A DNA stretch of 64,000 bases from Clitopilus passeckerianus (Eukaryota > Basidiomycota > Agaricomycetes > Agaricales > Entolomataceae). Position numbers and translations under genes: made by a program. Positions 62,325-64,000 of this stretch are shown here, one piece after another. The stretch is taken from positions 558,001 through 622,000 of the forward strand of contig CALYLX010000113.1 of the NCBI GenBank assembly GCA_944990035.1, in the 5' to 3' direction. The notes beneath the pieces were generated by a model, which worked only from the letters and a program-made list of their open reading frames with translations, was not told the origin of the DNA and searched no databases. The stretch's first letter is position 1, and each line of letters starts with the position of its first letter.

Positions 62325-64000
62325 ATGGACCTTGCTCGGAATACAGTCGTCTACACTCTTCTCGTCGTCGTCTCCTGGGCTGTCTTCAAGCGTCTTACTA
62401 CTCGTTCTCGCTTTCCTAATATTCCTGGGCCACCTCCAGTGTCTTGGTTTACTGGAAACCTATCGCAACTATTCACCGCTAAAGGATTCCCATTCCACCT
62501 CGAAATTGCAGAACGCTTTGGTGGAGTTGCGAAGGTCTACGGGTTCTTCGGGGTATGTGTTCGATTTTCTCGGCTTGCGGAAACTGCTAACAACCGGTTC
62601 AAGGATGAGCAACTCTATGTTTCTGACCCAAAGGCTCTGCAAAGCATAATCGTCAAGGATCAAGATGGATTCGAAGAGACAGCCGTGTTTACAGAGTAAC
62701 TCACCTCCGCTCTACTCGAAAGGCGAATCCTGACGAATTTTCCCCACAGAAATAACAGAATTATATTCGGCCCTGGGTTAGTGTCGACAATTGGTAAGTA
62801 TTCTACGCCGGTTCTTCCGCGGTGTGCTCACCAATTTCTTCAGGCGAACAACACAAACGTCAGCGGAAAATCGTCAACCCCGTCTTTTCCGTGTCCCAGC
62901 TTCGACAACTCGCTCCAACGATGTACAAAGTCGCATCAAAAGTAGGTAACTTCTTACTCTGCGCATCTTGACCTGTGCTGATACTGGACTGAATTCTAGC
63001 TTGCGGGGGTGCTGGAGCAACAGACGGCCGACCGCACTGTCAAAGAATCCGATGGTGCAGGTGTCTTGGACATGTCAGAATGGATGTCGAGAGTGGCACT
63101 TGAAATGGTGGGTCAGACCGTGCTTGGCTACTCGTTCGATCCGCTAGATACGGCACACAACAATCCGTACACATCTGCGGTCAAGGAGCTTATGTGAGGC
63201 ATCTCTCTCTTCCGATGCTCTGGCAAAATCCGACAATGACTCACACATTGATTCCTCATTCGTAGACCAACCCTCTTCCGCCTTGCCATTGCAAGGCAGT
63301 TCGCTCCATTCCTCATTTCCCTCGGGCCCGCTTGCTTCCGAAGAAAGCTGGTCGAATGGACACCAAATTCCGCTGTGCAGAAGGTCAAGTATATCTCAGA
63401 TGTAATGCACAAAACTGCGCAGGAAATATTACAGCAGAAACGGGAGGAGATCGCAAAGCAGGGTGACCTCGACAGCTTTAGCGATAAAGCCAAGGATGTC
63501 ATCAGCCTCCTACGTGAGCCTCCCACTTCAAGGCATTTGAAAATTCGATACTGACCCATTAATTTAAGTGCGCGAAAATGAACGGGCCATTGTGGCAAAA
63601 AGCTCAGCGAGGACGAGCTAACAGGCCAAATGACGTACGATCACTTTATTTTCTATTTCATATAATAACTGATCCATTTACCAGTGTTCTCATCTTCGGA
63701 GCTCAAGATACTACATCATCCGCTCTCTCACGCATTCTCTTCATGCTCTCAGGCATCCAGAGATCCAGTCGCAAGTCCGTAACGAAATCCGGGAGGCTCT
63801 ACAGCTGAAACGGACCGGATTGCCCACCGACACGACCAACGACGAAGAGTGGTTAGGATACGAAGAGGTGATGAAGCTTCCTGTGCTCGATGCTGTCATC
63901 AAGGAAACGCTAAGATTGTGAGTACAATGAAGCTGTACTTATGTGTACGCAAGTGGTGTGCTCACATATGGACGTCGCTGTTTGCAGGTTCCCGCCGGTC
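62325..64000 (+). CDS. Cytochrome P450, 5' part (runs off window; two frame breaks)
   Basis: N-terminal two thirds of a membrane-anchored P450. I chose ATG 62325 (MDLARNTVVYTLLVVVSWAVF, anchor helix) over 62286 because of the TATA box position. Motifs: hinge IPGPPPVSWFTGNL, YVSDPKALQSII, C-helix region HKRQRKIVNPVF, LGYSFDP, I-helix FGAQDTTSSALSRIL, then KLPVLDAVIKETLRLFPPV (ExxR) at the window end; the heme loop is beyond it. Two places need a one-base correction: after NERAIVAK at the A-run 63597-63601, where the family pattern KLSEDELTGQM continues in another frame, and after RILFMLS near 63750, where RHPEIQSQVRNEI continues in another frame. Otherwise it looks functional. Similar in layout to the P450 at 38333. 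Confidence 0.82.

Overview
The window reads as chromosomal DNA of a mushroom-forming basidiomycete (Agaricomycetes). Genes are dense on both strands and broken by many introns of about 50 nt. The gene set fits a plant-litter or wood decayer: three cytochrome P450s, an AA9 lytic polysaccharide monooxygenase with a C-terminal CBM1, an F-box-like/LRR-like protein, a degenerate TKL-type kinase, a 7TM protein of a type common in these fungi, and a dynein heavy chain tail encoded apart from its motor. I found no rRNA, convincing tRNA, CRISPR array, transposase or viral gene.

Left arm (1-12671): an O-methyltransferase/reductase/P450 cluster. The order is OMT C-terminus (+), DFR-like reductase 1 (+), mitochondrial branched-chain E2 acyltransferase (-), reductase 2 (-), P450 (-, apparently decayed), reductase 3 (-), OMT 2 (-). 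The three reductases share all three intron positions, and the OMT-reductase pair occurs once on each strand, facing inward. This looks like a tandem and inverted duplication of a small tailoring-enzyme module. No backbone synthase is visible, so a core gene, if there is one, lies outside the window. Reductases 1 and 3 share a CACGTG element about 105 bp upstream of their ATGs.

Middle (13319-34396): mostly housekeeping. It holds the dynein tail, a 12-exon ChaC-type gamma-glutamylcyclotransferase that long-ORF searches miss, a conserved-looking unknown protein, an SR-rich protein, an intronless tyrosine/dual-specificity phosphatase, a GH13 maltase, an F-box-like protein and a 7TM membrane protein.

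Right part (34742-64000): a metacaspase with a His/Ser-rich prodomain diverges from an intact P450. Then come a pseudokinase, a PEBP-family protein, a 7-kb gene for a giant Ser-rich low-complexity protein, the AA9-CBM1 gene diverging from a Chk1 kinase (whose first intron appears to be GC-AG), a UTP16-like U3 snoRNA-associated protein, and a third P450 cut by the window edge.

Three apparent one-base losses (near 50632, 63597 and 63750) break otherwise good reading frames. They may be assembly indels or real mutations. Exon borders were placed by eye from GT...AG signals, phase and protein-family continuity, and need transcript support.
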